A stretch of DNA of 64,000 bases from Entophlyctis helioformis (lineage: Eukaryota > Chytridiomycota > Chytridiomycetes > Chytridiales > Chytriomycetaceae), in NCBI GenBank assembly GCA_025526915.1, contig JAHLKH010000020.1:111001-175000 (forward strand), given 5' to 3'. Of this stretch, positions 10,926 to 24,094 are shown piece by piece. Below the pieces are notes generated by a model. It searched no databases and was not told the origin of the DNA. It saw nothing but the letters and a program-made list of their open reading frames with translations. The number at the start of each line of letters is the position of its first letter. Positions within the stretch are counted from its first letter, which is position 1. The translations under genes and the position numbers were made by a program.

Positions 10926-13900
10926 CTACCTCGGATTGTAGTTGCCGTTGTAGTTGCCACGTCCGCCTCGCCCACCGTTGTATCCACCGCTGCCACTGCC
11001 ACGTCCACGACTGCTGCTGCCGCCGCTGCCGCCGCCGCGTCTGCTTGCAGAGTACTCGGCAGCTCCACCGTCACCTTGCCGTGACCGCCAGTTGGACGAT
11101 GTGTGACCACTACCGCCACCACCACCGTGCACCGCCTGCTTAGCCTGGTATTGCGGTGTCTGGAAACCGCCACGGCCGCCACGGCCACCCCCACTGCCAC
11201 GACTACTGCCGCGACTACCGCGACTGCCACGACTGCTGCCACCCCCTCCACGTCCACGGCCATGACTGCCGCCAGAATGCTTGTGCGGAGTGGGTGGTTG
11301 CAGCTTGGCCCGCTTGATCCGTCGTCGCTCCTTGTGCGTCAAGTTGGCCGTCTCCACCAACCCCTCCTCCTCCTCCTCCTCCTCCTCCTCTTCATCGCCA
11401 TCCTCATCGTCATCATCGTCATCGTCCTCCTCGTTCTCGTCCTCGTCAGACGACACGACATAAATGTCGCGTCCATCGTACACCAGACCGTCTTCCCGCC
11501 GCTGGTCGCGCGACCCAGCACGGCCACCGCCCGCCAGCTGCGCACTGCGGAACGCAATCATCTCGCTATCCAGGCTGCCAGTGTCATCATTATCGCTGAT
11601 CGCCTCGGTGTCGCCATTGCCCGCGTCCCGCCGCCCGTGTTGGCCTCTACCTGTGCTCTTGCCCTGGTTCTGGCTCTGGTTCTGGTTCTGGTGGCCCGCC
11701 TTGCGCGTCCCGGCTTGCTGCACGGCTGCACGGCTCATGCCACGCTCGTCCTCGTCGTCGTCGTCATTGTTGTCATGACTGCCACGCTTTGCTTTCCGGT
11801 TGCCATGGCTGCTGCTGCCGCCGCCATTGCCGTTGCCGTTGCCATTCGCTCCCTCATCGTCCGATGACCCAGGCACATAAATGACTTCGCTCTCGGGCAC
11901 ATCTTGCCGTCCGCGTTTCCGTTTCTTGCCCGCAGCCGCACCACCACCACTTGCAGCACCACTCGAACCACCACCGCCGCCGCCACGCGTCGACGAAATG
12001 TGCTTGGCCTCGCCAGCCCGCAGCCCACGCCTCTCGAGCTTGCGCAGCAACGCCCACATGACAGGATGGTCGACGGCCATGTCCTCGTACAACCGTTCGA
12101 CGGCATCGCGGTGCTCGAGCACCTCGCGCTTGACGCTCAGAATCGACCCGAGCACCGTGACCATGTTGCGGCCGCCGCACGCATACAGCTCGTCGTCGGC
12201 ATCGTCGGCGGCATCGTCCGCGTCGCGGATGTCGCGGCGCGTGTACAGGTAGTCGCGGTGGTCGCGTCGCCGCTCGCGTGCCCAGCGCTGCTGCTGCCGC
12301 TCGTAGCCTTTGCCCATGATCGTTTGCAGCAGGTTGTAGGCCCGCCCAAACTCTTGCCGGACGAGATGGAAGTTGTATGAGCCGCGGCCGACATCATTGG
12401 CTGCCATGTGCTCCGGTGTCAGTGGAGGCGGATGACGAGGAGTGACGACATGCAACAGCGGTGGCGGACACACATGGGAAGCGAGACGAGCGATGGGTGA
12501 CTCACAGCTGTCGTTGGGGTCAATGAGCGAGAGGGGGCTGGGCCGCCCAAACGATCCAACACTCGACGCGTACTTTTCAAAGTAGTAGACGCCGTCGGTG
12601 GACAGCCCGATGCCCAGATGCTGGAAGCTAAAGTACTTGCCGTACAGCTCAAAGAACTCGATGAGGAGCACACCCAGATTGTCGCGTGGCCGCATCTCGC
12701 CCGTCTGGATCAGTGGGTGCATCTGCATTTTCCGCCCATCAAGCACGCCATGTCAGCCGTGTGCCATCCATCCCCCCATGCCACCATGGCTGTGCGCATT
12801 GACTGAGGGACAGACAGACTCACCCGAAGGAACGACGCGACCAGAATGAGGAGACCGTAGCTGCCCAGACCGCCCGTAAACACTTCATGCAAATGCCGTT
12901 GCGTGAGAAACTGCTTGAGAATCAGCATCATGGGCCGGATGCCCTCGCCAAACTTGGGGTCTTCCACAAACTGCTTGACCAGCGCCGCGCTCTGCACGCC
13001 GTTGGTCATGTTGAACGAAATGTCGACTGCAAAGTTGGTGAGCGCGTCGATGCCCTTGATGATCGGCACCTGTGTCCTCCAACGTTGCAACCATGCAAAG
13101 GCACTCGTCAGTGTGGTCTTCAGGGTGGCGGCGATGGCGACGGCGACGGAGAATGCAGCCAGTGCACACGGCAGATCGCCACACGCACCTTGGCTTTGGA
13201 AATAACTTCGATGCTGCTGAACACCTTCATCGTCTCGAGGGACTTGCGCAGCTGGTATAGACAGTTGGGCGGATGGCACTTGTCGCACATGACCACGACA
13301 TCCACATCACTGTCCCGTTCCCATCCACTTGCTTGTCAGCCACGAGCACTGCACTGCACTGCACGGCGCTACAGGACGCCACTCGCGACTCACCTCGACG
13401 GCAGATACAGCATCGTCTCAAACGACCCAAACACCTCGACAGTGGCGTCGGGCCAGATCGCCTCGACGGCGCGCCGGATGCGCTCAACGACGAGCTTGCG
13501 CATCGAGTGCTCAGCAGCAGTTGGCTTGACATAGTCCACGTAGTCGTCAATCTCTTCATCGAGCCTGCACGTTGCCAGCACGTCAGTTCAGCTCTTGTAT
13601 GCCTCCAACACAAGCCACGCCATGCGACGCCACGCCAAGCACGCACGACGCCAGACACGGGGATCAAGCCAAGAAGAGCGAGGCCGCGTACCGGGTCAGC
13701 ATGTCGCGAGAGTAGGTGCGGTCCTCGGGCACCCACGGCGGCGTTGGCAGCATCGTCAGCGGCCCGATGCTCAGAAACTGTCGATCGCCATAACCCGTCG
13801 CCGAGCCCATGCCGCCCAGCCGGTTCATGGCACCGCCGCTCGTTCGCCGGTCACCGCCGCGGCTCGCTCGCCGGTCGTCTGCAGCAGCCGTCGTGCGGCC

Positions 13901-14380
13901 GTTGCTGTCTCTGTTGTTGTCGTCGTCGTCCACAAAGGCGCTCAGCCCGATAAAGTCGGCCTGGTCTGCCACGTCCAACTCGGCAGCGTCTCCATGGGCG
14001 TCGTCGCCCGTCGGATGGGATGCGTCCGCCTCGGCTGCCGTTGTGGTCGTCGTGGTCGCTGTCGTCGCAGCAAGCGTCTGCTGTGCCTTGAGCGCACGCA
14101 GCCGCTCCGTCAGGCTCTCGCCAGGCTTGCTGCCCGGCGCAGACTCGGCCATGATGACATCCCACGGCGACGGCTGCTCTTTCCACTCGATGCCCGCGAC
14201 CACGGATGCGTCGTAGTAGTCCTGCCCCGGCTCGTCGTCGTCGTCATCTCCGTTGCCGTTGCCGCTGTCTGTGGCGTCCTTGGCGTCGTCGGCTCGCAGC
14301 TCGGCCAGCAGCTCAGCCAGTGGTTGTGGTGGCGGCGTGCTCAGGTCCATCTCGGCGTCGTTCGAGTCGCTGCTGCTCAT
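10926..14380 (-). CDS. Trf4/5-type non-canonical poly(A) polymerase (TRAMP-like nucleotidyltransferase)
   Basis: Six exons (14380-13692, 13564-13394, 13309-13189, 13069-12824, 12722-12506, 12400-10926) join in phase to 972 residues. An acidic, Ser/Asp-rich N-terminus precedes the catalytic core. The core has LTRLDEEIDDYVDYV, FGSFETMLYLPSSDVDVVV (catalytic Asp288/Asp290), third Asp343 in VDISFN, and the PAP-associated motif DPND...GRGSYNF around 478-492. The C-terminal third is low complexity: poly-Asp/Glu, basic KKRKRGRQ and a Gly/Arg-rich RGG-like tail. Trf4 enzymes add short oligo(A) tails to nuclear RNAs to feed the exosome. The RGG tail is where Trf4-type proteins bind Air zinc-knuckle partners or RNA, and here it is unusually long. 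The stop lies 83 bp from the convergent ABC gene. Confidence 0.92.
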
Positions 14381-14471
14381 GGCTCGCTTGCTCGCTCGCT
14401 TGCCAAGTTGCGTGAGTGCAGCCAACAACAAAAAACGAGAAACGAGAAGCGAATCAAAAGTCCCCTTTATG

Positions 14472-17268
14472 TCACTCTTGTGCCAGATCGGCGAGCTCGC
14501 CGCTGGCCTTGCCGTCGCGCTCGCCGTCCTTGACAATGCCAATGTGCTCCAGGCCCTTCCACGGATCGCGGCCGCCGCCCCACCGCAGCACCTGCTGCCG
14601 CACCTCCTCGCCGCCCTCGCGCCACGCGTGCATGGGCCGGCCGGCAAACAGCTTGCGGTGCACGCGGCTCGCCCACCTGCGGCTCCAAAAGTAGCTGTAG
14701 TAGCTCGCGCCGTAGCTGAACAGGTGCGAGAACTGCACCTGCCAGTGCGTGCCTGCCGTGTGGCCGATGGGGTTGACGCGGTCCTGCAGCTGCTGCAGGA
14801 TGGCCGTCGTGTCAAACGGTGCTGCTGACGATGACGATGACAGGGATGCCATGGCGAGCGGCGAGTGGTACAGCTGGTCAAGCAGCGCCATCTGCAGCTG
14901 TTGCTGCGTCTCGTAGGACTCCATGGTCGACAGACTCGACCGGCGCGAGCGGAGGAGCTCAATGGGCACCGGCTCGCCCGTCTTGTAGTGCCGCCCAAAC
15001 GTCGACAGCACCTCGGGCGACCGTGCAAAGTACTCCATCAGGATCGACGGCACCTCGACAAAGTCCATGGCAACGCGCGTGCCGGCAATGTGCTGGAAAT
15101 CCGTGCGTGCCAGCATGGCTGTCGAGTCCAACGTCCCCATCCAGCGTGTCAGAGCTACAATCACGACGATCACCACAACAACAGACAGCAAGCGCAGTGC
15201 AGTGCAGAGCCGCGCAATACCAACTTACAGTGCATGGCGTGCCCCATCTCGTGAAAGAGCGTGTCCACCTCCTGCAGATTCAAGCATCCAGGTCTGCCCT
15301 GAAGCGGCCTCGCAAAGTTCATGACAAGCACGACAATCGGCATTTGGTACACGCGGCCGTCTGCCAGCCGCTTCTCGTTCTGCGGGTTGCCCATGACACC
15401 CAGCCCGGGCGGCACGCTGCCCTCGTCCACGTGGTCGTCATCCAGCCGCCGCGAGCACCGCACCGTGAAATGCGCCGCGTTTTCGTACTTGCGGCCGCCA
15501 CCGCTGCCGCTCTCGCGCTGGAACAGGTCGCAGTAGATGGTGCCGAGCCGCCCCTCCGTCTCATGGACCACATGCAGCTTGCGGATGTCGTCGTGCCAGA
15601 TCTCGCCCGGCAGCACATCGCCCGGCTCGAGCGTGATGCCGTAGAGCGCCTTGAACACGTCCGAGAGGCCCTGGAAGGTGGCGCCAACGGTAAAGTACTC
15701 GGCAAGGTTCTCGCTGCCCGTTGGGACTGCTCTGGCCATGTGCAGCGGGTCGGCCGGGCCGGGGCTCTTGACATCCACAGGATGCGACGTCAAGAACGGG
15801 GTGTAGTAGTAGCGGTCCCATGCGCGGACAGGCTCGTCGCGGCCCGTGTGCACGCGCTTGATGGCCGCAATCCGCGCAATCTCTGCATCCGCCAGCGGCC
15901 GGTTGGCCTGCGCCAGCGAGTCCAGAAACGACCAGACGTTCTCGGGCGTCTCGGCCATCTTGTCGACCAGGTACATGTGGCCATAGCTCTTTTTGCCAAG
16001 CAGCGCCGCCAGCTCGGCGCGCTTCTCGAGCATGTCGTGGAGCACGGCAAGCTGGTGCGGCGATGCCGAGTTCATGGCAGTAAACATGCGCTTGCGCGTC
16101 TCGTCGCTCCGCGCCATGCGCAGCACCGTGGACGCGATATCCGACGACGTGGGCACAACGGCGCGCGCGCCGGCCCAGACAGACGACGATGACGACGACG
16201 ACGCTGCCGCTGTCGATGCCGATCGCCGAGTGCGGGAACTGGCGCGGCAGACGGCATCAATGACCTGGCTGGGCACGCCAAGCAGCGACTGGTGCGCATC
16301 GTCAAACGTGACCGTTTCCTGGGCAGGGGCAGCGTTCATGACAAACTCCTGGCCGAGTTCAAGGATGTGGTCGTTGAGCTCGACAAAGCGGCGACGAGTG
16401 GCTTCGGGCATGTGGATCCCCGACTTTTCAAAGTCGACAATCAGCAAGTGGGCGACCCGCCGCTCCTCTTCGGACAGGTCGCTAGCGATGGTGGGCGTGT
16501 CCAGCACGCGGCGAAGAGCCTGCCGATCGTATGCCATGGCAGACGGGTCAGCAGCGATCAACGGCGGCATGCCATGCATGCCATGAATGCCATGCACGCC
16601 ATGAATGCCATGCACGCCGGCAGACACCACGACGCACGCACATTGTACAGGCCCTGATGCGTGTTGAGGTGGTTGAGGTACGAGTTGAGGGCGGCGTGGG
16701 CGTGGTTGGCAGCCTCGACAAAGGCTCTGTTGGGGTGCACATTGCGGATCAGCTCGGCGGTGTCGACGACGCAGCAGAGCATGTCGGACAGCGTGTCGAG
16801 CCGCTTGACGGTCTTGCGGACCTCGGCGTCGGACTCGGCGGCACACACGAGGTCGACCAGGTGCTGCGCCTGCTCGATGCCGGCGCGGGCAGCGTCGATG
16901 AAGCCCGACGGCTGGTCCAGGCCGTGGTAGCCAAACAGGCCCGTGTGCGGGTTGGCCGGGTCGAAGCGCACGAACGGCGTGCGCGATGCCGCCGACACGG
17001 GTGCCGGCCGCCGGCTGCCGTCAAAGGCCGCCGCCAGGCCCGAGCTGCTGCGGGAGCCGGATGCCGCCACGGGACCGGCCAGCGCAGCGGGACCCGAGCG
17101 CAGCGTCTGTGCAAGGCGGGTCGTCGTGGCAGCTGCCTTGGATGGCAGCGACAGCGATCCGGCAGCAGCCGTGGCCAGGCGGCGTGCGGTGCACGGCAGG
17201 CATGGCAGGCATGGCAGCGACGGCAGGCGGGGCCGCACGGCAGGCGTCTTGGGCCAGCAGCAGCGCAT
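14472..17268 (-). CDS. OCT1: Mitochondrial intermediate peptidase (M3 metallopeptidase)
   Basis: Exons 17268-16642, 16519-15229 and 15118-14472 join in phase to 854 residues. The leader (MRCCWPKTPAVR, then ARRLATAAAGS) fits mitochondrial import. Family alignment is clear from FVRFDPANPHTGLFGYHGL through the C-terminal half. The zinc motif HEMGHAMH puts ligands at His632 and His636 with catalytic Glu633, and the third ligand is Glu661 in DFVEVPSILMEYF, 25 residues on, as expected for M3 enzymes. Oct1/MIPEP removes an octapeptide from matrix proteins already cut by the processing peptidase. An Asp/Ser-rich low-complexity insertion (around 16170-16215) is unusual but lies outside the catalytic region. 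The gene is divergent from the golgin gene, 155 bp away. Confidence 0.95.
16520..16641 (-). repeat. Intron of OCT1 with a CATGCC/CATGAATGC short tandem array
   Basis: Between about 16567 and 16620 the intron is an array of ATGCCATGCACGCCATGA-like units alternating two variants. It fills most of the intron and contains no AG before the true acceptor at 16521-16520. Confidence 0.7.
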
Positions 17269-17423
17269 CGTCGTCGTTGCTGTTCTTGTCGTTGCTGTCG
17301 TTGTTGTGCAAGGCCAAGGTCAAGGCCAACGCGCGACTGCGTTCTTGCCCCAAAAGCCGCCCGCCGCGCTCGCCGTCCAAGTTCCTCGTTGCTTCGACCT
17401 TGCGACCTCATAGCCGGCCCGCC

Positions 17424-20400
17424 ATGTCAAGCAGCAGCAATGGCAACGGCAGCACCAACACCAACACCAACGGTAGCAGCACCAACAGCAGCACCAACAG
17501 CAGCACCTCCAGCAGCAGCCAGGCCGGCCTGCTGACGGGCCTCGCCGGCCTCTCGGGCATCCAGGCCCGTCTCGGCAAAGCCATTGCTGCGTCCCGCGAC
17601 GCCGTTGGCTCCGCCCTTGCCACACCGACCACGACAACAACAACAGCCACGCCTTCAACTACGACTACGACTACTACAACAACAACTACAATGGCGACGA
17701 CACCAGCAGCGTCCATGCCCTCGCTCACGCCGACCGCAACCTTTCTGTCGTCGTCGGCCCTGCCCGCTCCCACGGCCGCCGACTCGCCCGTGCCCGCGCT
17801 GCTTCCCGTGTCGCCGTCCGTCGACGCTCGCCCGTCGTCGCTGGACATGCTCGGCCGGCCTGCGTCCGCCTTGGACATGCGGCACAGCAGCGCCTCGCTC
17901 GGCGGCCACCACGACGCCCGCAACGGCCACAACGGCCAGCTCGATGCCTCCGAGATCCTGTTCCAGGCCGAGGACCTGCAGCACACGCCGCCGTCGGCGC
18001 TCTCGTCGCTGCCCTCGTCCGCCGCCCAGCCGCAGCGCAAGTGGTCCGTGTCGGGATCCATGTCCGCCGTGGCCGCCGCCGCCGTGTCCGCCGCCTACTC
18101 GGGCGCCAACGCCGCCGTCTCGGCCGTGTCCACCGTCGCTGCCCCCACCCTGACGTCCGCTCCCGCCGTCGCGGCCGTCGATCTGCTCACGGGCGACGAT
18201 GCGCACATCGCGTCCTCGGCGAGTTCGCACGCGGCCTTGTTGCCACCTGCATCCCAGTCCGCGTCACGCGGCTCCTCGTCGCAGCCTTCGCCCGATCGCT
18301 CGGCCCTCTCAGCCCTCTCGTCCACCTCAACACCGGCCCGATCGTCCATAGTCGGCGCCGCCATTGGATCCGGCCTGTCCAGCGCCTTCTCGTTTGCGCC
18401 TCTCTTTGGCGGATCCAGTCCAAGCCCGACACCTACACCTGCTCCTGCTCCTGCTGCTCCTGCTGCTCCTGCTGCTCCTGCTGCTGCCCAAGCAGCCGCC
18501 CCGGCATTGGCTCCCCAGGGCTCGGCATCCGTGCTATTCGCTGCATCTGCATCTCCAGAGCCAGAGCCGCCCCTCATCGACCTGTCGCCAGAGCAGGTGC
18601 AGGAAAAGCTTGCGAGGCTTGAAAAGTTCGAGTCGCGCTTTGTCGGTGAGTGTCTGTCCTCTGTGTGCTCGGCCCCAACGAGCTGAATCTGATCTGACGC
18701 CTTCTTCCGCCCGTGTGCATGGAAAACAGAGCTTGCGCGCGCATACAAGGCCCTCAAGTCAAAGCAGCAGCACATGGAGACGCTTATCCAAATGCACACG
18801 CCAATCCAGTCGTTTACGCGCCAGGATGACTTTACAGAGCTGGAATCCTATCTCCGCATCGCAAATGACAACAAGGACGCTGCCCAGGAAGTCGGCAAGC
18901 TCGTTCAGCAGCTGCAGACTCTCAAGCAGTTGCACGAGGAAGAGTCGCGCACGAGTGCCGACATGTTTGGCGTCATGCAGAAGCGTCTCATGGACCGCGA
19001 AGAGGTGAGTTCCGCTTGCGACTCTTGTCTGCGCATGCCAGCGGCAGGCTCGTCGACTGACGCCGCTCTCATTTCTCGCAGGAAATCAACCGCCTCAAGC
19101 ACAAGCTGCACAAGATGGAGGGTGTTGGCACGCCGTCCGAGGGCACAGTCACGCCAACAAGAGAGACCGCAGCTGTGGGCACGGCGAGCAATGCGGGCAC
19201 TGGCTCATCGACTCCTGCGTCGCACGCTTCGTCGGCTCCTCTTCCCATGGACTCGCTCTCCCTCAAGCTCAAGATCCGCGAGCTGTCGTCGTCGCTGCAG
19301 AAAATGACGGAGCAGCGCAACAAGGCCGTGGAACACGTCAAGCTGCTTGAGGCCGGAAAGACTCCCAGCGCGCCGCTCCGCATCTCCATCAGCGACCGTC
19401 CTCCGTCCATGTTGTCTCGCAGCAACTCCACCAGCTCGGACCAAGGACTGCCGCTCACAACGGCCCCAACCTCGCCTCTGAATACCAGTCTGACCGACGT
19501 CTCGTTTGCTGCCCGCATCAACGAGCTTGAGGAACTCAACCGCACGTGGCAGATGAACTTTGAAAAGGAGTCCAACGCCCACTCGGCCCTCAAGGTGCAG
19601 ATCCAGGCGTTGAGGGAAGACAATGACCGCTGCATCGACCGCATCAGCGAGCTCGAGGAGACGCAGCAGACACTCGAGAGCACCATCACCGATCTCCGCA
19701 CGCAGCTCAAGAACACCGTCGATGAAATGGCTGCCCTCACAGACGAGACAGAGAAGATGCGCGCTCAGGTCAAGGATCTGGCGCGTGGCGGTGGCAGCAA
19801 CTCGCAATCGGCCGAGCAGGTCCGCCAAGAGATGCGCGAGCGCAATGCTGGCATCGAGTACCGTCTGCGCACCGTCCAGCAGAAGCTGAGTCAGGCCGAG
19901 GCCGACCGCGCGTCCATGGAGGCTGAGATGCAGGAGCGCACTGCGCAACTCAAGGCTGTCGAGGCCGAGCTTGCCGAAGCCCGAGACGCAGAGAGACGCC
20001 GGCCTGCTTCGCCCGATCCGGCTGCTGCTCTGGCGCTGAACGAGCTGCGTTTGACCAAGACGTCGCTTGAACAAGAGGTCCAGCGTCTGGCAACCGAAAA
20101 CAGCAGTCAGAAGCAGGCGATTGCCAACCACGCTGCGGATCTTGAGACTGCTCAGCGCGAGGTTCGCGATGCCTTGCTGTCCAAAGAGGCTGATGCAAAG
20201 GCTGTGCAGGAGCAGGCTGCCAAGGACGTTGCTGATGCCCAGACCAAGGCGTCGCAGTTGTCGCTGCAGCTCGCTGAGAAGGAGAATGCCGCACAGCAGC
20301 AAATCCGCAATCTCGACGACAGGATCAGCGCGCTCACTGCCGAGATCAACGACAAGAGCACCCGCATTGCCAGTCTCGAATCCAAGCTTGCGTCCAGAGA

Positions 20401-23400
20401 CACCGACCACCAGGCCTCCCTCCACGCTATGCAAGCCAGCCAAGCCGAACTGTCTGCCGCACGTACCGAGCTGGCTGATGCACGGCGCGAGACGAGCGAG
20501 GCAACCGGCCTTGTGTCTCAGCTCGAGGCTGCACGCGACGAACTCAAGCAGGTCATGGACGAGACGCGCAAGCATCACCAAGAACGCGTTGCTGAGCTCG
20601 AGGCTGAAGTGTCTGCACGTTCGGATGAAGTGCACCTGCTGCGCGGCGAGCTTGACGGTCTCTCTGTTGCCCTCAAGGCTGCCACTGCCAAGACACTTTT
20701 GCTCGAGGCCGAGATCGCCAGCCAAGCCGCCAGTCTGCAGACGGCTCAGACTCGCACGAGTACGCACGAAGCAGAGCTGGCTGCTGTCCAGGCCCTTCTC
20801 GACGAAAAGACGGCTGCCCTCGAATCGCTGCAGGCGGACCAGGCTTCGCAGGTGTCAGACCTGCAGATTGCCCACGAGCAAGCCGAGCGGTCCATCAAGA
20901 CGCGTGTGGCTGATCTCGAGCAAGAGGTGCTCGACCGCGAGAGGCGTATCAGCAACCTCACCACTCAGATCGACGACTTGAAAAAGCAGCTCGAGGAGTC
21001 TCACGGCACGGACGCCACCAAGCTTGTTGATCTCGAAGCCGCCCTCCGCGAGGCCACTGCCCAGGCAGCCGAGGCTGTTGCGCGCTCCGAGACTCGCAAG
21101 CGCGAGCTTGACGAGAAGCAGACGGCTCTGTCCGAGGCGTCCAGTGCCAAACAGCAGGCAGACCGCGATTGCAAGGCTGCCGAGTCCAAGGCCAAGTCGC
21201 TCGCATCCAAGGTCGCTGCCCACGAGAAGCGCATTTCCAGCCTCACCAAGGAGCTCGACAGTGTTCGCGGCCAGACCCAGACGACGCTGGCAGCCTCGGA
21301 TGCCTACGTCAAGCAGACGGCGGATCTCGAGAAGCAGCTTGCCGACTCCGAGGCCAACCGTTCGCAGCTGCAGCGTCTTATCGACAGTCTCAAGGACAAA
21401 ACGCGTGAGCTCATGGGACAAAAGAGCGAGCTGCAGGCCAAGGTCGATGGACAGGTTGCTGAGCTCACGAGCGTGCGTCAGCGTGCGAATGAGCTTGGCC
21501 TGGCCGTCCAGCAAGGCGAGGCACAGCGCAAGGCGATCCGCGAGGCCAAGGAAGCGGTGGAAGAGGCTGTCGCCGAGCAGCGTCGCAAGATGGATGCAAT
21601 GGCCGCTGACAAGGCTGCTGCAGATGCACGCATCGTGGATCTAGAGACCCGTGCTGCTTCTCTTGATGCTGCTGCGGCTTGTGCCGAGACTCTGCAAACG
21701 GAACTTGAGGCTGCCAAGGCGTCGATGGCTGCTAGGGACATTGCTGCTGCACAGAGCGACGCTGCCCATGCCCAGATGGCCGCTGATGTTGCGACTCTAC
21801 AAGCGCAGCTGAGTGCCAAATCCGACGAGGCTCGTGCACTAGAAGACCGCGTCCGCGCTCTCGAGACCCAGCTGTCGGACTTGTCATCAGCCTCTGCGCA
21901 GTCGACTGAGCAGCAGGCGCTGCTGGAGGCAGCTATTGCGGCAGAGAAGGACCGTGCAGCGCAGTTGTCGGCTGACCTGGCCACTGCTCGGCAGGATATT
22001 GCAGCTGCCCACAGCCAGATCGCCGAGCTCTCTCGGCAGCTCGAGACTGCCAACAAGATGTCTGCTGACTCTGCGGATCTGCAGGCCCAAACGCAGGCAT
22101 TCGAGTCACAGCTGCAGCAGAGTCGCGACGAGCTTGCATCCAAGGCTGCTGCCCTTGCCGACCTCGAGGCACAGCTCGTTCAGACGCAAAAGGCAGCCAA
22201 GGACGAAGAGGACAAGAAGAACAAGTCGATCCAGCTGCTCCGCAATTCCAAGACACGTATCCTCAAGCTCGAGAGCGACCTCAAAGCCAAGGGCGAGGAA
22301 GTCGCCAAGATCATGGCGCAGATTGGCGAGATCCAGGAGGGCCACAAGCGCGATCTCATGGCCAAGGACACGCAGATGGCCATGCTCACGAGGCAGATGG
22401 AAGATCTCCACCAGCGCATCCAGAGCCAACAGTCGCAGCTCGGCGAGATCGACGTGCTCCGCAGACAGCTCGCAGACGACAAGTCGTACCACGAGAAGCA
22501 GCTGGCAGCCGCCAAGGAAGCCGAGAACCGCGCACGGGACGAAACGGTCCGTGCCGACGAGCGCGTTCGTGCCACACACGCCGAGGTCGAGACCACCAAG
22601 GCCGCCTATGCTCGCCTCGAAGCCGATCTCCACCAATGGACCATGCACACGCAAGAGTACGAGAGCCGCATCGAGACGCTTGACCAGGAGCTCGAGACGT
22701 CCAAGCGGCTGTTCCAAACCAAGAGCATCGAGAACGACCAGATGAAGCTGCGCATCTCTGAGCTCGAGGCCAAGGTGTTTGATGCGTCGCAAGAGGTTGC
22801 CAAGAGCATCGACGACCTGGACCAGTTCCGTCGTGATGCCAAGGAAAGCAGCCGCGATGCTTCCGAGCGGCTCAAGGAAGTGCGTCGTCTTGAACGCGAG
22901 CTTGCCGAGACGAAACGCCAACACGTGATGGCCGAGCAAGCGGCCGAGCAGCGCGAGTCGGATCTGCGCAAGGAGCTGCAGGCCGTTGAGAGTCTGCGAT
23001 CGTCGCTCCACGACATTGAGCGCCGCGAGTTTGAGGCTGCCCAGCGCACCGCCCAGCTCGAGACGCGCGTCCGTGACCTGACGGCCGACCTCGAGTCTGT
23101 CACTGCGGCGAAACAGAAGCTTGCAGACGAGCGTGAGGCTGAGACGGGACTCTGGAGGATGAAGGAGACGACGCTCAAGAACCTCAACAAGGCGCTGCGC
23201 GACGAGGTGCGCAAACTCAACCGCAACTCGTCGCTGGCCATGAGCTCGTCATCCGAGTCGTCGCCGCGCCAGAGTCTGACAGATCTGTCTGCGGACATCA
23301 ACAGCCTTCACCACAACCACAACCACAACCAGGTCTCGTCTCCGTTGGTCGCGTCGCCGGCGATGCCGCATGGCCGACGCACGTCGTCGCTTCAGCCGCA

Positions 23401-23908
23401 GTCGCCAGCCCTTGCCACCACGCAACCACCGTTACCTCCAAGTTTACCGTCTCAGTCGCAGTTGCCGTTGTCGTCGCAGTCGGGATCTGCGCTGCAGCCC
23501 ATCGGACTCCCGCCGCATCCGTATGGGCTCGCTTCGTCGTCGTCTGCAGCGGGCGGCATGCCATCCGGCTTGTCGATGCAGAGCATGCCGCGGTCGCCCC
23601 TCTCGGCCATGCCGTCATCCACCGACATGGGCGGAGCACCGCGCCGCAACTCACGCGACGGTGGAGAGGCCGTGCCCGATCCCAACCCCGAATACCTCAA
23701 GGCCGTGCTGCTCAAGTTCCTCGAATCCAAAGACAAGCGGGTGAGTCTTTGCCTTTGCGATGCATGGTAGTGGTGGCAGTGTGTGATCAGTGACTGTTGT
23801 GTTGTGTGCTGACACGGTTGGTCCGAACAGAGCCAACTGCTCCATGTGCTTGCCATGCTGCTCAAGTTCACGCCTGATGAAGTCAAGCGAGCCCAGCGGC
23901 TCGTCTAA
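17424..23908 (+). CDS. GRIP-domain golgin, large coiled-coil protein of the trans-Golgi
   Basis: Four exons (17424-18645, 18730-19004, 19082-23740, 23831-23908) join in phase to 2077 residues. The first 390 residues are Ser/Thr/Ala-rich and disordered. From about residue 400 to 1850 the protein is almost continuous heptad coiled coil rich in Glu, Gln, Ala, Lys and Leu. The extreme C-terminus, split by the last intron, reads EYLKAVLLKFLESKDKR then SQLLHVLAMLLKFTPDE. This is a GRIP domain with the conserved Tyr that contacts Arl1-GTP. GRIP golgins (Imh1, golgin-245 and golgin-97) tether endosome-derived vesicles at the trans-Golgi. Without the small last exon the GRIP domain would be cut in half. 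Confidence 0.93.
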
Positions 23909-24094
23909 TACATTCTGTCGCGTTGGTCGCTCTCTCTATCGCGCTCTATCTCTCGTATCTCGTCATATCCTTTGTATTCCAGAATGAATGCTGTGGCTCT
24001 CGATGCCACATGCCACACTTGTCGTTGCACAGCATACACGATTCATTCCTTGCTTGCTTGCTGCCTTGACTCCTTGCTTCCTTGCCAATGCTCA

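Noticed and set aside
11103..11867. A 254-codon plus-strand open frame rich in Thr, Val and Leu
   Set aside because: It is antisense to the Gly/Arg/Asp low-complexity tail of the Trf4-like gene, where the absence of stop codons is due to repeats.
16567..16620. Possible CRISPR-like array of short repeats
   Set aside because: The units are direct tandem repeats of about 9-18 bp without unique spacers, inside a spliced intron of a eukaryotic gene.
19205..20767. A 520-codon minus-strand open frame inside the golgin gene
   Set aside because: It is a Leu/Gly-rich complement of coiled-coil codons (CTC/GAG mirror). It has no family motif, and the plus-strand coiled coil runs through it without a break.
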